DNA of 44,453 nt from Gammaproteobacteria bacterium (GCA_012961165.1 DTZW01000035.1:1-44453), one strand, 5' to 3'. Numbered from the stretch's first letter, positions 9,294 to 18,523 are shown. Notes: generated by a model not told the origin, from the sequence alone. Numbers and translations: made by a program.

Positions 9294-10040
9294 TCATCCC
9301 CGGCCAATAAACGGCATTTTCGTGGCCATAATGGTCATGAACTGCACATTGGTTTCGAGCGGGAACTCCGCCATCTGCACGATCGAATCAGCCACATGTT
9401 GAACATCCATGGTTGGCTCCGGTCTGCTAGTACCATCGGCTTGAGGCACGCCTTCAGCCATCCTCGCAGTAAGATCCGTTAAGGCATTACCGATATCAAT
9501 CTGACTGCAAACAATATTATAGGGGCGCCCATCCAGTGAAGTTGATCGGGTTAGCCCGGTCACTCCATGTTTACTAGCTGTATACGGTGCAGATAGCGGC
9601 CGTGGCACATGTGCAGAAATGGAACCGTTGTTAATAATCCTGCCACCCATTGGCGTTTGTTCTTTCATCATTCCAAAAGCCGCCTGGGTGCAAAGGAAGG
9701 TGCCGGTCAGGTTTACATTGATAACTCTTTGCCATTCCTCGAATGGGATTTCTTCAAAGGGTCTTGGCGGCGACCCTCCTCCGGCATTGTTAAACAAGAC
9801 ATCCAATCTTGCGAACTGATCTTTGAGGGTCTTAAACAGGTGCGCGACTGATTCCGGATCAGCTACATCAGATTCAACAATGAGTGTTTCATTGCTACAG
9901 GCTGATGCAACTTGCTCGAGTCTGCCCCGGCGCCTTCCTGCCAGCACCACGGAGTAACCTTTTGCTGAAAATGCAATGGCGCTAGCCTTTCCGATACCAG
10001 AACCCGCGCCGGTGACCAGCACTATTTTGTGTTGTTCCAA
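9294..10040 (-). CDS. Short-chain dehydrogenase/reductase
   Basis: TGAGSGIGKA, NNAGGG, YTASKHG motifs. Confidence 0.92.
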   Translation of the reverse strand: MEQHKIVLVTGAGSGIGKASAIAFSAKGYSVVLAGRRRGRLEQVASACSNETLIVESDVADPESVAHLFKTLKDQFARLDVLFNNAGGGSPPRPFEEIPFEEWQRVINVNLTGTFLCTQAAFGMMKEQTPMGGRIINNGSISAHVPRPLSAPYTASKHGVTGLTRSTSLDGRPYNIVCSQIDIGNALTDLTARMAEGVPQADGTSRPEPTMDVQHVADSIVQMAEFPLETNVQFMTIMATKMPFIGRG

Positions 10041-10114
10041 AGGTCAACGCCTCTCGATTGAAAGAACAAAATATTACAGGAAATTTACACGAAACCCGTG
10101 GTAACGTTTTAGGT

Positions 10115-10918
10115 ATGCCGAGATTCGCCGCAAACCTGACAACGATGTACCAGGAACTACCTTTTCCAGATCGCTTTGTGGCGGCCAGGGACTGCGGTTT
10201 TACTGCCGTGGAAATACTGTCCCCCTACCAGTACGACATCAGCGAGGTATCTGATTGGCTGGTTCAATCCGGCCTCGAAGCCATTCTGATCAATATTCCA
10301 CCCGGTGACGCTGGAGAAGTCGGCACCGCTGCTGTACCGGGACGGCAAGCGTTTTTTCAATCCTCATTCCAGAGTGCCCTGGACTATGCGACAGGCATGG
10401 GTGCCTCGATGATTCATGTACTGGCAGGCAGGGGTACCGACGAAACACCCCTTTCTGAAGGTCTTTTTGTCGACAACCTTCGGTGGGCCGCCGACCTCGC
10501 CGCACTTAAAGGTGTAAAGTTGCTTCTTGAACCACTAAACACACAGGATGTTCCGGGCTACCTGCACACCAGAACCGACCATACGGCTGAACTGATTCAC
10601 ACGCTAGACCGAGACAACATCAAAATGCAGTTCGACTTCTACCATATGCAGATTATGGAAGGGAATCTAGCGGCGGGTCTATGCCGTCATCTCGACATTA
10701 TCGGTCACGTTCAGTTCTCTAGCCTACCGGGAAGAAATGAACCCCAGTACGGGGAAGTGAACATACACCTTCTTGCGGATTACCTGGATGAGCTGGGTTA
10801 CGCGGGCTGGGTTGGCTGCGAATATGCGGCAAAGGCTGGAACAATCGAGGGACTCGGCTGGGGAAAAAGATATGGCCTGGGGAAAGGCGAAACAACCGGG
10901 CAAAATCCCGCAGGCTAG
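10115..10918 (+). CDS. Hydroxypyruvate isomerase-like TIM-barrel sugar isomerase/epimerase
   Basis: MPRFAANLTTMYQELPFPDRFVAARDCGFTAVEILSPY and KLLLEPLNTQDVPGYLHT, QFDFYHMQIMEG motifs of the Hyi/xylose isomerase-like TIM barrel. Track start is TTG 10058; ATG 10115 more likely. Confidence 0.85.
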   Translation: MPRFAANLTTMYQELPFPDRFVAARDCGFTAVEILSPYQYDISEVSDWLVQSGLEAILINIPPGDAGEVGTAAVPGRQAFFQSSFQSALDYATGMGASMIHVLAGRGTDETPLSEGLFVDNLRWAADLAALKGVKLLLEPLNTQDVPGYLHTRTDHTAELIHTLDRDNIKMQFDFYHMQIMEGNLAAGLCRHLDIIGHVQFSSLPGRNEPQYGEVNIHLLADYLDELGYAGWVGCEYAAKAGTIEGLGWGKRYGLGKGETTGQNPAG

Positions 10919-10924
10919 GTCGCT

Positions 10925-10987
10925 CGGGATGACGCAGCTACTGCGCGTCCCGAAAAACAATGCTTCCGGGGAAAATGCTTCCCGGAA
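10925..10987. other. Two consecutive inverted repeats between convergent genes (no T-tract)
   Basis: CGGGA-TGA-CGCAG-cta-CTGCG-CG-TCCCG at 10925-10952 and TTCCGGG-N10-CCCGGAA at 10964-10987. Confidence 0.5.
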
Positions 10988-11000
10988 ATATATAATCAAG

Positions 11001-11954
11001 TCAAAGTGAGAGCTCCATATAGATATCCGCACGAGAATACACTGAAGGATCCGGAAACGGTTTTTCGGCAAACCCGAGTTTCCTGTAGAGACTAATGGCC
11101 GGCGTAAGCTTGCGGTTACTTTCCAGGACCAGCGCCTGGAAGCCTCTATCCCTCGCTCGGCCAATAATTGATTCGCCCAACAACAAACCTACCTGCTTTC
11201 CCCTCGACTGTTCTGAGACTGCCATTTTAGCGAGCTCCGCTCTTTCATCATCCAGGCGAATCAATGCACAGGTACCAATGACCTGCTCGCGACCCCGTGA
11301 CACTGCAAACAGAATCTCACCCCCCTGATCGATGATTTTTCCGGCAGGGTCATCCAACACCTGGCGATCTGCATCTTCCAACCTGAAGTAATGCTCAATC
11401 CAGGCGGTATTCAGCGATCGAAACGCGGCGGCATGGTCGGGGTTAAAGGCTCGTATCTCCACTTCTTCGTTATCTTTGCCCTGCTGGTCCCTAAACCGGC
11501 TGACAAAATCCTGTCTGGCAAAACTCTTTTCCAGGGCAGTTAACTGGCCGATGAAATCTCCCCCGCATTCATCTACTGCTGTTTGGAGCGCCTGCCTTAT
11601 GTCTCTCCATGTAGGCTCAAGCCCGTGGTACCGCTCACGCCCAGAGCTAGTAAGTGCTAACACACGCTTACGCTTGTCGTTTCTGTCGCGGTAAGGGGCA
11701 ACGAGGCGTACCTCGATTAATTCATTGGCAATCTTGTTGATGCCCGGATGAGACACGCCCAGACCTTTCGCCAGGCCGGTGATTGAAGTTGGCCCCTTCT
11801 TGTACAGATAGGAAAACACAGGAAACCATCGCGGTTCAAAACCCGGCTGAACCTCTTCATAGATCCTGCTCCCACCCTGCATCAGCGCATCGGCGAGTCG
11901 CTTCAGGCGACCGCCCAGCGCCAACGCGCCGAGTTCTTCCAATAGGTCATCCAT
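11001..11954 (-). CDS. MarR-type HTH fused to GNAT N-acetyltransferase (bifunctional regulator/acetyltransferase)
   Basis: N-terminal wHTH (GPTSITGLAKGLGVSHPGINKIANELIEVRLVAPYRDRNDKRKRVLALTSSGRE) and C-terminal GNAT (AVSEQSRGKQVGLLLGESIIGRARDRGFQALVLESNRKLTPAISLYRKLGF). Confidence 0.9.
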   Translation of the reverse strand: MDDLLEELGALALGGRLKRLADALMQGGSRIYEEVQPGFEPRWFPVFSYLYKKGPTSITGLAKGLGVSHPGINKIANELIEVRLVAPYRDRNDKRKRVLALTSSGRERYHGLEPTWRDIRQALQTAVDECGGDFIGQLTALEKSFARQDFVSRFRDQQGKDNEEVEIRAFNPDHAAAFRSLNTAWIEHYFRLEDADRQVLDDPAGKIIDQGGEILFAVSRGREQVIGTCALIRLDDERAELAKMAVSEQSRGKQVGLLLGESIIGRARDRGFQALVLESNRKLTPAISLYRKLGFAEKPFPDPSVYSRADIYMELSL

Positions 11955-11970
11955 GGCAATATTTTAATAA

Positions 11971-12006
11971 GTAACTCATTACGTAATATATTACATTATA
12001 TGTTAC
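11971..12006. promoter_or_regulatory. 36-bp imperfect palindrome upstream of the MarR-GNAT gene, candidate operator
   Basis: GTAACTCATTACGTAATATATTACATTATATGTTAC: perfect 12-bp core GTAATATATTAC (11983-11994) and symmetric outer GTAAC/GTTAC arms; 14 of 18 base pairs symmetric by eye. Confidence 0.6.
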
Positions 12007-12107
12007 ATAAAAAGATGATTGCAATACCTGACACCAGCACCATTCGGGTTTGTGCTATCCACGGCATCAGGGTACTGTAACTGTCTGAATATCAAGGACT
12101 TCACACC

Positions 12108-12950
12108 ATGATTATCCGTCCACTCACGGGGCTCATTGGAGCAGAGATCACTGGCCTGGACATGAAAAACCTGGATGAAGGGTCCTTCCAGGCGCTGGAT
12201 AATGCTTTTGCGCAGCATCTTGTTCTGTGCATTCGGGACCAATCTCTTACACCATCAGACTTGGTCGGCATCACTGATCGACTGGGTGGCCCTGGCGAGA
12301 CCCCCTACCTGACAGGCCTTGAGGAGTACCCGGATGTTGTGCCAGTTGTAAAGGAAGCCGACGAGAACTCACCACATACCTTTGGCGCCGGCTGGCACAC
12401 AGACTTCACTTTCCAGGTGAGACCACCTGCAAGGACCCTGCTTTACGCCGTAGATACCCCGGTTGCCGGGGGAGACACGCTGTACGCCAACATGTATGCG
12501 GCCTATGACGCACTCTCTGATGGTATGAAAGCAGCACTTAAATCGTTAAATGCTGTTCATAGTGCCACCCGATCCTATGGGCCCCAGGCGACACTCAAAA
12601 ACCATCTGGAACATATGACGATCACCAACGATGACCAGGAACCCGATACCCAGATACACCCGGTCATTTGCATGCACCCGGTGACCAAACGCCCTGCGCT
12701 TTGGATCAACCCAACCTATACCATCCGATTTGAAAACATGACGCAGGCAGAAAGTAAGCCCCTGCTCGATTATCTGAACCAGCTGATTGTCAGTCCCCAG
12801 TTCTGCTGTCGCGTAAGATGGCAACCCGGCACTCTGACTTTGTGGGATAACCGGTGCACGCAACATTGTGCTACTTCCGATTACCGGGGATATCGCCGGG
12901 AAATGTGGAGGACGACTGTCGCAGGTGAAACGCCAATCGCCTTCGCATAA
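12108..12950 (+). CDS. TauD/TfdA family Fe(II)/2-oxoglutarate-dependent dioxygenase
   Basis: 280 aa; IGAEITGLDMKN, WHTDFTFQVRPPARTLLYAVDTPVAGGDTLYANMYAAYDALSD, distal His in WDNRCTQHCA. Confidence 0.93.
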   Translation: MIIRPLTGLIGAEITGLDMKNLDEGSFQALDNAFAQHLVLCIRDQSLTPSDLVGITDRLGGPGETPYLTGLEEYPDVVPVVKEADENSPHTFGAGWHTDFTFQVRPPARTLLYAVDTPVAGGDTLYANMYAAYDALSDGMKAALKSLNAVHSATRSYGPQATLKNHLEHMTITNDDQEPDTQIHPVICMHPVTKRPALWINPTYTIRFENMTQAESKPLLDYLNQLIVSPQFCCRVRWQPGTLTLWDNRCTQHCATSDYRGYRREMWRTTVAGETPIAFA

Positions 12951-13038
12951 GATTGGCAACCATAAGAATCGACACCGAATTGTCAGATTCCTCTGCACAG
13001 AACGATGAGACACCACAACAAACACCTAGGATAGAGCT

Positions 13039-13839
13039 ATGAGAAGTAATCACGTTTTACAAGCCTGGCGCGCCAACCAACAGACCATCGGCGCATGGAT
13101 GTCCATCGACTCCAGCTACACAGCAGAGATCATGGCCCATGCGGGTTTCGATTGGCTCTGCCTGGATATGCAACATGGTCTGCTGGATTATATCGACGTT
13201 AAACACATGCTGACCGCTATCTCTACTTCTAACGCCATTCCATTTGTACGAGTCCCCTGGAACGAACCATACGAGATTATGAAGGTGCTGGATGCAGGCG
13301 CTTATGGAGTGATTATCCCGCTCGTTAACAATCGCGAGGAAGCAGAGCGAGCCGTTGCCGCCTGCAGATATCCACCGGACGGTATGCGCTCTTACGGACC
13401 CAATCGTGTAACATTTTATGCCGGTAAAGGTTATGCCCGGGCCGCTAATACCGAGATTGCGTGCATCGTGATGATTGAAACCGCCGAAGCACTAGAGAAC
13501 CTGGATGACATCATGTCAACGCCGGGCGTTGATGCGGTCTATATTGGACCGAGCGATCTGGCCTACGCCCTGGGCCTGCATCCTGCCGGTGACAACAACG
13601 ATCCCAAGCATGTCGCAACCGTCACCCATATTCTTGAAACCGCAAAGAAGCACGGCATCGCTGCGGGAATTCAAACAGGCTCGCTGGAATATACAAAGCG
13701 CTACCTGGACCAGGGGTTTCATATGGTTACCCTCGGATCTGACAGGGCCTTTATGGAACGACTCGCAAGACAGGAACTGCAGGCTGCAAGGGAAGGAACC
13801 GGGGCTGAGAAGATCGAGCCGGACGGGAATTTTTATTAA
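13039..13839 (+). CDS. HpcH/HpaI family aldolase
   Basis: GAWMSIDSSYTAEIMAHAGFDWLCLDMQHGLLDY, GAYGVIIPLVNN, MIETAEALENLDDIMSTPGVDAVYIGPSDLAYALG. Confidence 0.93.
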   Translation: MRSNHVLQAWRANQQTIGAWMSIDSSYTAEIMAHAGFDWLCLDMQHGLLDYIDVKHMLTAISTSNAIPFVRVPWNEPYEIMKVLDAGAYGVIIPLVNNREEAERAVAACRYPPDGMRSYGPNRVTFYAGKGYARAANTEIACIVMIETAEALENLDDIMSTPGVDAVYIGPSDLAYALGLHPAGDNNDPKHVATVTHILETAKKHGIAAGIQTGSLEYTKRYLDQGFHMVTLGSDRAFMERLARQELQAAREGTGAEKIEPDGNFY

Positions 13840-14074
13840 CGGTCGTGTACCGGCATTGGTATCCCGCTTACCTGATTAGGGCCCAAACGGGCGTTATAAA
13901 GTAACGCTGACAGCCCCTCCTATTCGTTCGCCAGCAACTCGTCACCTCGACTAGCGCATCTAGCGTAGCATCCAAAAAGCTTGAGCTTCGCGAGCAGGAG
14001 GTTTCTCCACTACGGTCGAAACGACGGGCGGTGGTCGAAACAACGGGGGCTTTTTTATTGTGGCACGGGTCCGA

Positions 14075-14257
14075 CTACTTTTTCTTCTTGGGATTTTTAC
14101 GTTTGCGGCGCTGATTACGGGCGTCTTTAAACTTGTCTTTGCTCGCCGCCTTGAATGCACCCTGGACTTTTTTTAGCCTGGCTTCTTTTCTAGCAAGCAC
14201 ATGAGGGTTGCTGGCCTCCGAAAAAGAAACCACTTCACCGGCTTTTTCATCTGTCAT
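14075..14257 (-). CDS. Small, very basic hypothetical protein (Lys/Arg-rich C-terminus)
   Basis: 60-63 aa ORF ending KDKFKDARNQRRKRKNPKKKK. ATG at 14257 preferred over TTG at 14266. Confidence 0.5.
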   Translation of the reverse strand: MTDEKAGEVVSFSEASNPHVLARKEARLKKVQGAFKAASKDKFKDARNQRRKRKNPKKKK

Positions 14258-14258
14258 T

Positions 14259-14327
14259 TTTTGCAATCCATAATCATTTTAGGACAAATTTTTATCACCT
14301 TTTACAACCCATAATCATTTTAGGACA
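14259..14327. repeat. Two direct repeats (28 nt, 2 mismatches; 19 nt perfect core CCATAATCATTTTAGGACA), 41 bp apart
   Basis: Copies at 14259-14286 and 14300-14327; between divergently oriented small ORF (-) and desaturase (+). Confidence 0.85.
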
Positions 14328-14411
14328 GGTGTTTAGAACCCTGCTTTGAGTCGTGTTTAACCGTTAGAAATCCAACAACCCTATGCTACACTTCGCTCGA
14401 ATTTACCTGGC

Positions 14412-15245
14412 ATGAACACAGTGTTTAGATATCGCGCAGACCGACTTCCAATCTTTCTTATTTTGTCACTGACGTTGTTAGACTTACTAGTCTATTTTAC
14501 GGCAGACAATATTTGGCTGCTGCTGTCTTATTTTATTCTAACAATTATTCCTAAAGGGTGTATCTGCGCCTGGAACCATCATCACCAACACACCAAGACA
14601 TTCCATTGGACGCCGCTTAACAGGATTTTGGAACTCAGCTACGGACTGCACACCGGCGTGACAACGAACCAATGGTTACTGCATCACGTCTTAGGTCACC
14701 ATCACAACTACCTTGATCAGGGCATCGACGAAAGTCGCTGGCAAAGAGCAGATGGATCAAAAATGGGCGAACTGGAATATACCTTCGTAGTTGCAGCGAC
14801 AGCCTACCTACGAGCCTGGAAAGTAGGAAAGAAACATCCAAGGCATTTACGCACTCATTTAATCTACACCGGCCTGACAGTCGCCATTACAATACTGTTA
14901 GTCGTTGCCAACCCCATGCAGGGCTTTATGGTTTTCGTTCTTCCGATGCTTGCCGGACTGATGATCACGGCGTGGGCTACCTACGATCATCATGCGGGTC
15001 TGGTCTCGAAGGACGAGTTCAGCGCCTCTTACAACACAATGAACCCGGTCTACAATTTCGTCACAGGCAACCTTGGTTACCACACGGCGCATCATCACAA
15101 ACAGGGTGTTCACTGGTCCGAACTTCCTGCTTTACACCAGAAAATAGAACACCTGATACCAGCAGGCCTTTTCCGCACTTCCATGTGGGATCTGCTTAGC
15201 TACGTGCCAGGCCTTCGGGGATTTATCAGAATAAACTCAACCTAG
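14412..15245 (+). CDS. Membrane fatty acid desaturase-family protein
   Basis: Three His clusters (WNHHHQHT, HHVLGHHHNY, GYHTAHHHKQG) among hydrophobic segments. Confidence 0.9.
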   Translation: MNTVFRYRADRLPIFLILSLTLLDLLVYFTADNIWLLLSYFILTIIPKGCICAWNHHHQHTKTFHWTPLNRILELSYGLHTGVTTNQWLLHHVLGHHHNYLDQGIDESRWQRADGSKMGELEYTFVVAATAYLRAWKVGKKHPRHLRTHLIYTGLTVAITILLVVANPMQGFMVFVLPMLAGLMITAWATYDHHAGLVSKDEFSASYNTMNPVYNFVTGNLGYHTAHHHKQGVHWSELPALHQKIEHLIPAGLFRTSMWDLLSYVPGLRGFIRINST

Positions 15246-15256
15246 CTGGCTGCCCT

Positions 15257-15448
15257 TCAGGTTTCAGCAAAGACACTGATTTCAGGCTGGCCTTGCTGCA
15301 CTGCTAACACGCACACCATCATCGGACAACAGCAAACCTGGCAATCCTCGATATACTCCTGGTCTGCTGAAGGGTCTACCACCAGTTCGATCATTTCACC
15401 GCAATGTGGACAATAGGTCTTGTGAGTATCAAGGTACATGCCAGTCAT
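15257..15448 (-). CDS. CPXCG-motif cysteine-rich small protein
   Basis: YCPHCGEMIELVVDPSADQEYIEDCQVCCCPM. Confidence 0.85.
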   Translation of the reverse strand: MTGMYLDTHKTYCPHCGEMIELVVDPSADQEYIEDCQVCCCPMMVCVLAVQQGQPEISVFAET

Positions 15449-15498
15449 TATACCGGCGTATCAGTAAACACAACCTATAGGGCCAATGGAGCAAGTCA

Positions 15499-15903
15499 AT
15501 GAGTCAATTACGATCTGATGCCAACCACTGCTTCGTCTGTGGGCCCGGCAATCCAATCGGACTGAAGCTGGAATTCAGGCTTGAGGATGATATTTGCCAC
15601 AGCGAATTTACGCCTGGCGCGGATCATTGCGGCTACGACAGCGTGACACATGGCGGCATCGTGTTTAGTGCTCTCGATGACGTCATGGCGAACTGGCTCT
15701 TCCTTAAGGGTTTCAAGGCATTCACTGCCAAATGCGATATCCGATATCGAGACGCGCTCCCGATTGGCACCAATGTCCGCCTTGAAGGGCACTGCATGAA
15801 ACAAAAAGCGCGATTAACCCAGATGAAAGGCTTGATGATTCGGAACGACACCAACGAGGTCGTCGCCGAGACCGAAGCCGCTTTTATGATGATTCCTGAT
15901 TAG
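15499..15903 (+). CDS. PaaI-family hotdog-fold thioesterase
   Basis: HCFVCGPGNPIGLKLEF and VTHGGIVFSALDDVMANWL. Confidence 0.88.
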   Translation: MSQLRSDANHCFVCGPGNPIGLKLEFRLEDDICHSEFTPGADHCGYDSVTHGGIVFSALDDVMANWLFLKGFKAFTAKCDIRYRDALPIGTNVRLEGHCMKQKARLTQMKGLMIRNDTNEVVAETEAAFMMIPD

Positions 15904-16943
15904 TCCGGCGTAGCAATCGCCTCGGACATCAACCCCACTGACACAGCATATTTATCAGCGCAGTTGTAATTCAGGATTGCACGATAGTTCCCCCCGACAA
16001 GATATCCCGAGCTAGCACCTGCTTCAGGCGATATCAGGGCGTAAGGCTGGTCAGCTAACTGAACGCCAGGAACCACACCCAGGTCCTTCCAGCTGGGAAT
16101 CGACATTTTACGAGAATGGCGCTTAAGCGCCCGACAGCCCGGATCAACATTCAGCGGCTTCAAACTGGCAAAATCCACTGTGTTAAACGACACCGGACCG
16201 CCCCAGCCTGCTCCCCTTTTCCAGCCAGCCTTATTCAGGTAGTTAGCGATTGAGGCAAAGACATCCGCCTTATTGGACCAGATGTCCTTTCGACCGTCTC
16301 CGTCGTGATCGACGGCAAACCGCAGGAAACTGCTGGGCATGAACTGGCTTTGCCCCATTGCGCCAGCCCAGGCGCCTACAAATGCCTCAGGCGCAACATG
16401 TTGCTCATCAAGAATCTGCAGTGCCTTGAGGAGTTCTGCGGTAAAAAACGCAGCCCTGCGCTGATCATGCCCCAGGGTTGCGAGAGACCGAATGATGCTG
16501 TATTTCCCCTGATAGCGCCCAAAACTTGTCTCTAAACCCCAAAAGGCAACGATGTACTCCGGATCCACACCGTATAAGCCAGCTATCTCATCAAGCAATG
16601 GCTGATGCAACTTAAACAGCTTGCGACCTTCCTGTTTCCTGAAGTTCGTCACTCGCGCGGTAAGGTACTCGTCAAAGGTCTGCACAAATTCAGGCTGTTT
16701 ACGATCGTAGCCTATGACCCGTTCGTCCCGCGTCAGCCCCCTGAATGCCGCTATCCCGTTGCCGATAGCTGCCGATCGCACTTTTGCCAGGTAATCATCA
16801 AAACTCTCAGCCCCATCTGCAGCTCCATTTGCAGCTCTATTTGCAGCCCAGCCCTGGCTAATCATTAATGCCACAACCGCTGCTAACGAAACACAAAATA
16901 CGCGCGCGAGGCGATGCTGCATCAAACCCATGATAGACTTCAT
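15900..16943 (-). CDS. Lytic murein transglycosylase (MltB-like, SLT_2)
   Basis: YIVAFWGLETSFGRYQGKYSIIRSLATLGHD, AGAMGQSQFMPSSF, DGDGRKDIW; N-terminal signal-like segment. Confidence 0.92.
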   Translation of the reverse strand: MKSIMGLMQHRLARVFCVSLAAVVALMISQGWAANRAANGAADGAESFDDYLAKVRSAAIGNGIAAFRGLTRDERVIGYDRKQPEFVQTFDEYLTARVTNFRKQEGRKLFKLHQPLLDEIAGLYGVDPEYIVAFWGLETSFGRYQGKYSIIRSLATLGHDQRRAAFFTAELLKALQILDEQHVAPEAFVGAWAGAMGQSQFMPSSFLRFAVDHDGDGRKDIWSNKADVFASIANYLNKAGWKRGAGWGGPVSFNTVDFASLKPLNVDPGCRALKRHSRKMSIPSWKDLGVVPGVQLADQPYALISPEAGASSGYLVGGNYRAILNYNCADKYAVSVGLMSEAIATPD

Positions 16944-16961
16944 TTTTTTTCTTCCTCACTC

Positions 16962-17414
16962 ATGCCAACTGCCTCAAACACACCGGCCAGCCTGTGGCGA
17001 CGACTGGCGGCCATTCTCTACGACGCATTCCTCGTGGTTGCCCTCTGGTTCGTCACAACGACGCTTATAGTCGCATTTCTTAACGACGGGAAAATAATAG
17101 CAGGACCTTCTTTCCAGCTATTCCTTTACCTGGAAGCTGGCGCTTTTTACGCCTACTTTTGGCACATCAGAGGACAGACGCTTGGCATGCAGGTCTGGAA
17201 AATCCGCACCATCAACGATACAGGACAAATATTAACGCTGGGTGAATGTGCTGTGAGGTTTTTCTTCGCTACTTTCTCGACGATGTTCCTTGGGCTCGGG
17301 TTTATCTGGATCTTATTTGATCGAGAAAACCTGGCCTGGCACGACCGCGCTTCAGGAACACGCGTCATATTTCTGGGGGACGACCCCTACCAGAAAAACT
17401 CCAGCAAAGACTAA
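16962..17414 (+). CDS. RDD family membrane protein
   Basis: ASLWRRLAAILYDAFLV...GQTLGMQVWKIRTIN...FDRENLAWHDRASGTRVI. Track start 16914; ATG 16962 is the homologous-looking start. Confidence 0.88.
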   Translation: MPTASNTPASLWRRLAAILYDAFLVVALWFVTTTLIVAFLNDGKIIAGPSFQLFLYLEAGAFYAYFWHIRGQTLGMQVWKIRTINDTGQILTLGECAVRFFFATFSTMFLGLGFIWILFDRENLAWHDRASGTRVIFLGDDPYQKNSSKD

Positions 17415-17419
17415 CGCCA

Positions 17420-18523
17420 CTAACGGAACAGCGTCGCTAGCTTATTAAGCTTCTCGCCCATCCACTCAAGCCTGTACATTAAAAACGTCGTGCCAAGGGC
17501 TATGCCATGAATCCACCAGAGACCCAGATCCAGCGGTATGTTCCCCTTCTCCAGCGCAGTCCGCGCGCCTGACAAGGCAAGGATATAGACGAAGCAAAGA
17601 ATCATCGCCGGGACCAGGCGCGTAAAACGTCCCTGCCGCGGGTTTACCCGGGCGAGCGGTATCGCCAGCAGCGCGATGACAGGAATCAATAGAACAACCC
17701 CTACGCGCCAATGAAGTTCCGACACAGCATTGGCATCTGTTGCACCAAACAATTCTGATGTTGGTATCGCTGTGCGGCGCTTTTTGCCCTGAATGAACGC
17801 ACCACTCACTACCAGCTGACCATATTCTTCGTATTCGATGGACTGGTAATTCTTTTCTCCGGGTTTACCTTGATATCGCCGACCGTTGTTCAACACCAGG
17901 AACCGCCGTCCTGCGCCATCGACCTGAGTCTTGCCGCTGTCAGCGATGACCGTCACCGCTTGTCTAGGCTCATTGCCGGCCGCTTCTTTGTAGTCGTTAA
18001 TAAATACTCGCGCCAATTCTCCTTCGTCCGATATGCCTTCCGTATAGGTTACCCGTTTGCCTGAAGCCAGCGTCTGGAAGCGACCTGGAATAAGCGTGTC
18101 GAATTCCGTGAGGCTATTCTGGTCACCAAAGAGTGTTTCGAGCCGTTGCTCACCCATGGGTTTAAGCCACAAAGAGATCATCGCCGTCATAATCATGACG
18201 GCCAGAGCCGTTAGCAGGGTCATCTGAATCAGCCGCCAGGTACTCATTCCACAAGCCTGGAGAACAATCATTTCACTGTCGACATGCATCCGGCCATGCA
18301 CCAGCATAATAGACAGGAAGAAGCTGACCGGAATGATGAGCTCAAGAAAACCCGGCAGTCTATAGACCATGACAGCAAACAGGATTTCGCGGGACATTAG
18401 ACCAGCGGCAGCATTCTCTAAATAACCACTGAATCGCCAACCCATAGAAATAACCAACACAATGCCCGCAACAGCAAACATCGTGATAAATATTTCACGG
18501 GCAAAATAGCGGAAAAGAATCAC
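17420..18523 (-). CDS. lptF: LPS export ABC transporter permease LptF
   Basis: MILFRYFAREIFITMFAVAGIVLVISMGWRFSGYLENAAAG, divergent from pepA as in gammaproteobacteria. Confidence 0.92.
   Translation of the reverse strand: MILFRYFAREIFITMFAVAGIVLVISMGWRFSGYLENAAAGLMSREILFAVMVYRLPGFLELIIPVSFFLSIMLVHGRMHVDSEMIVLQACGMSTWRLIQMTLLTALAVMIMTAMISLWLKPMGEQRLETLFGDQNSLTEFDTLIPGRFQTLASGKRVTYTEGISDEGELARVFINDYKEAAGNEPRQAVTVIADSGKTQVDGAGRRFLVLNNGRRYQGKPGEKNYQSIEYEEYGQLVVSGAFIQGKKRRTAIPTSELFGATDANAVSELHWRVGVVLLIPVIALLAIPLARVNPRQGRFTRLVPAMILCFVYILALSGARTALEKGNIPLDLGLWWIHGIALGTTFLMYRLEWMGEKLNKLATLFR

Noticed and set aside
14014-14047. Near-repeat GGTCGAAACGACGGG / GGTCGAAACAACGGG as a regulatory element
   Set aside because: Lies in the 3' gap between HpcH and the small basic ORF; only two copies and no relation to a promoter, so probably neutral.
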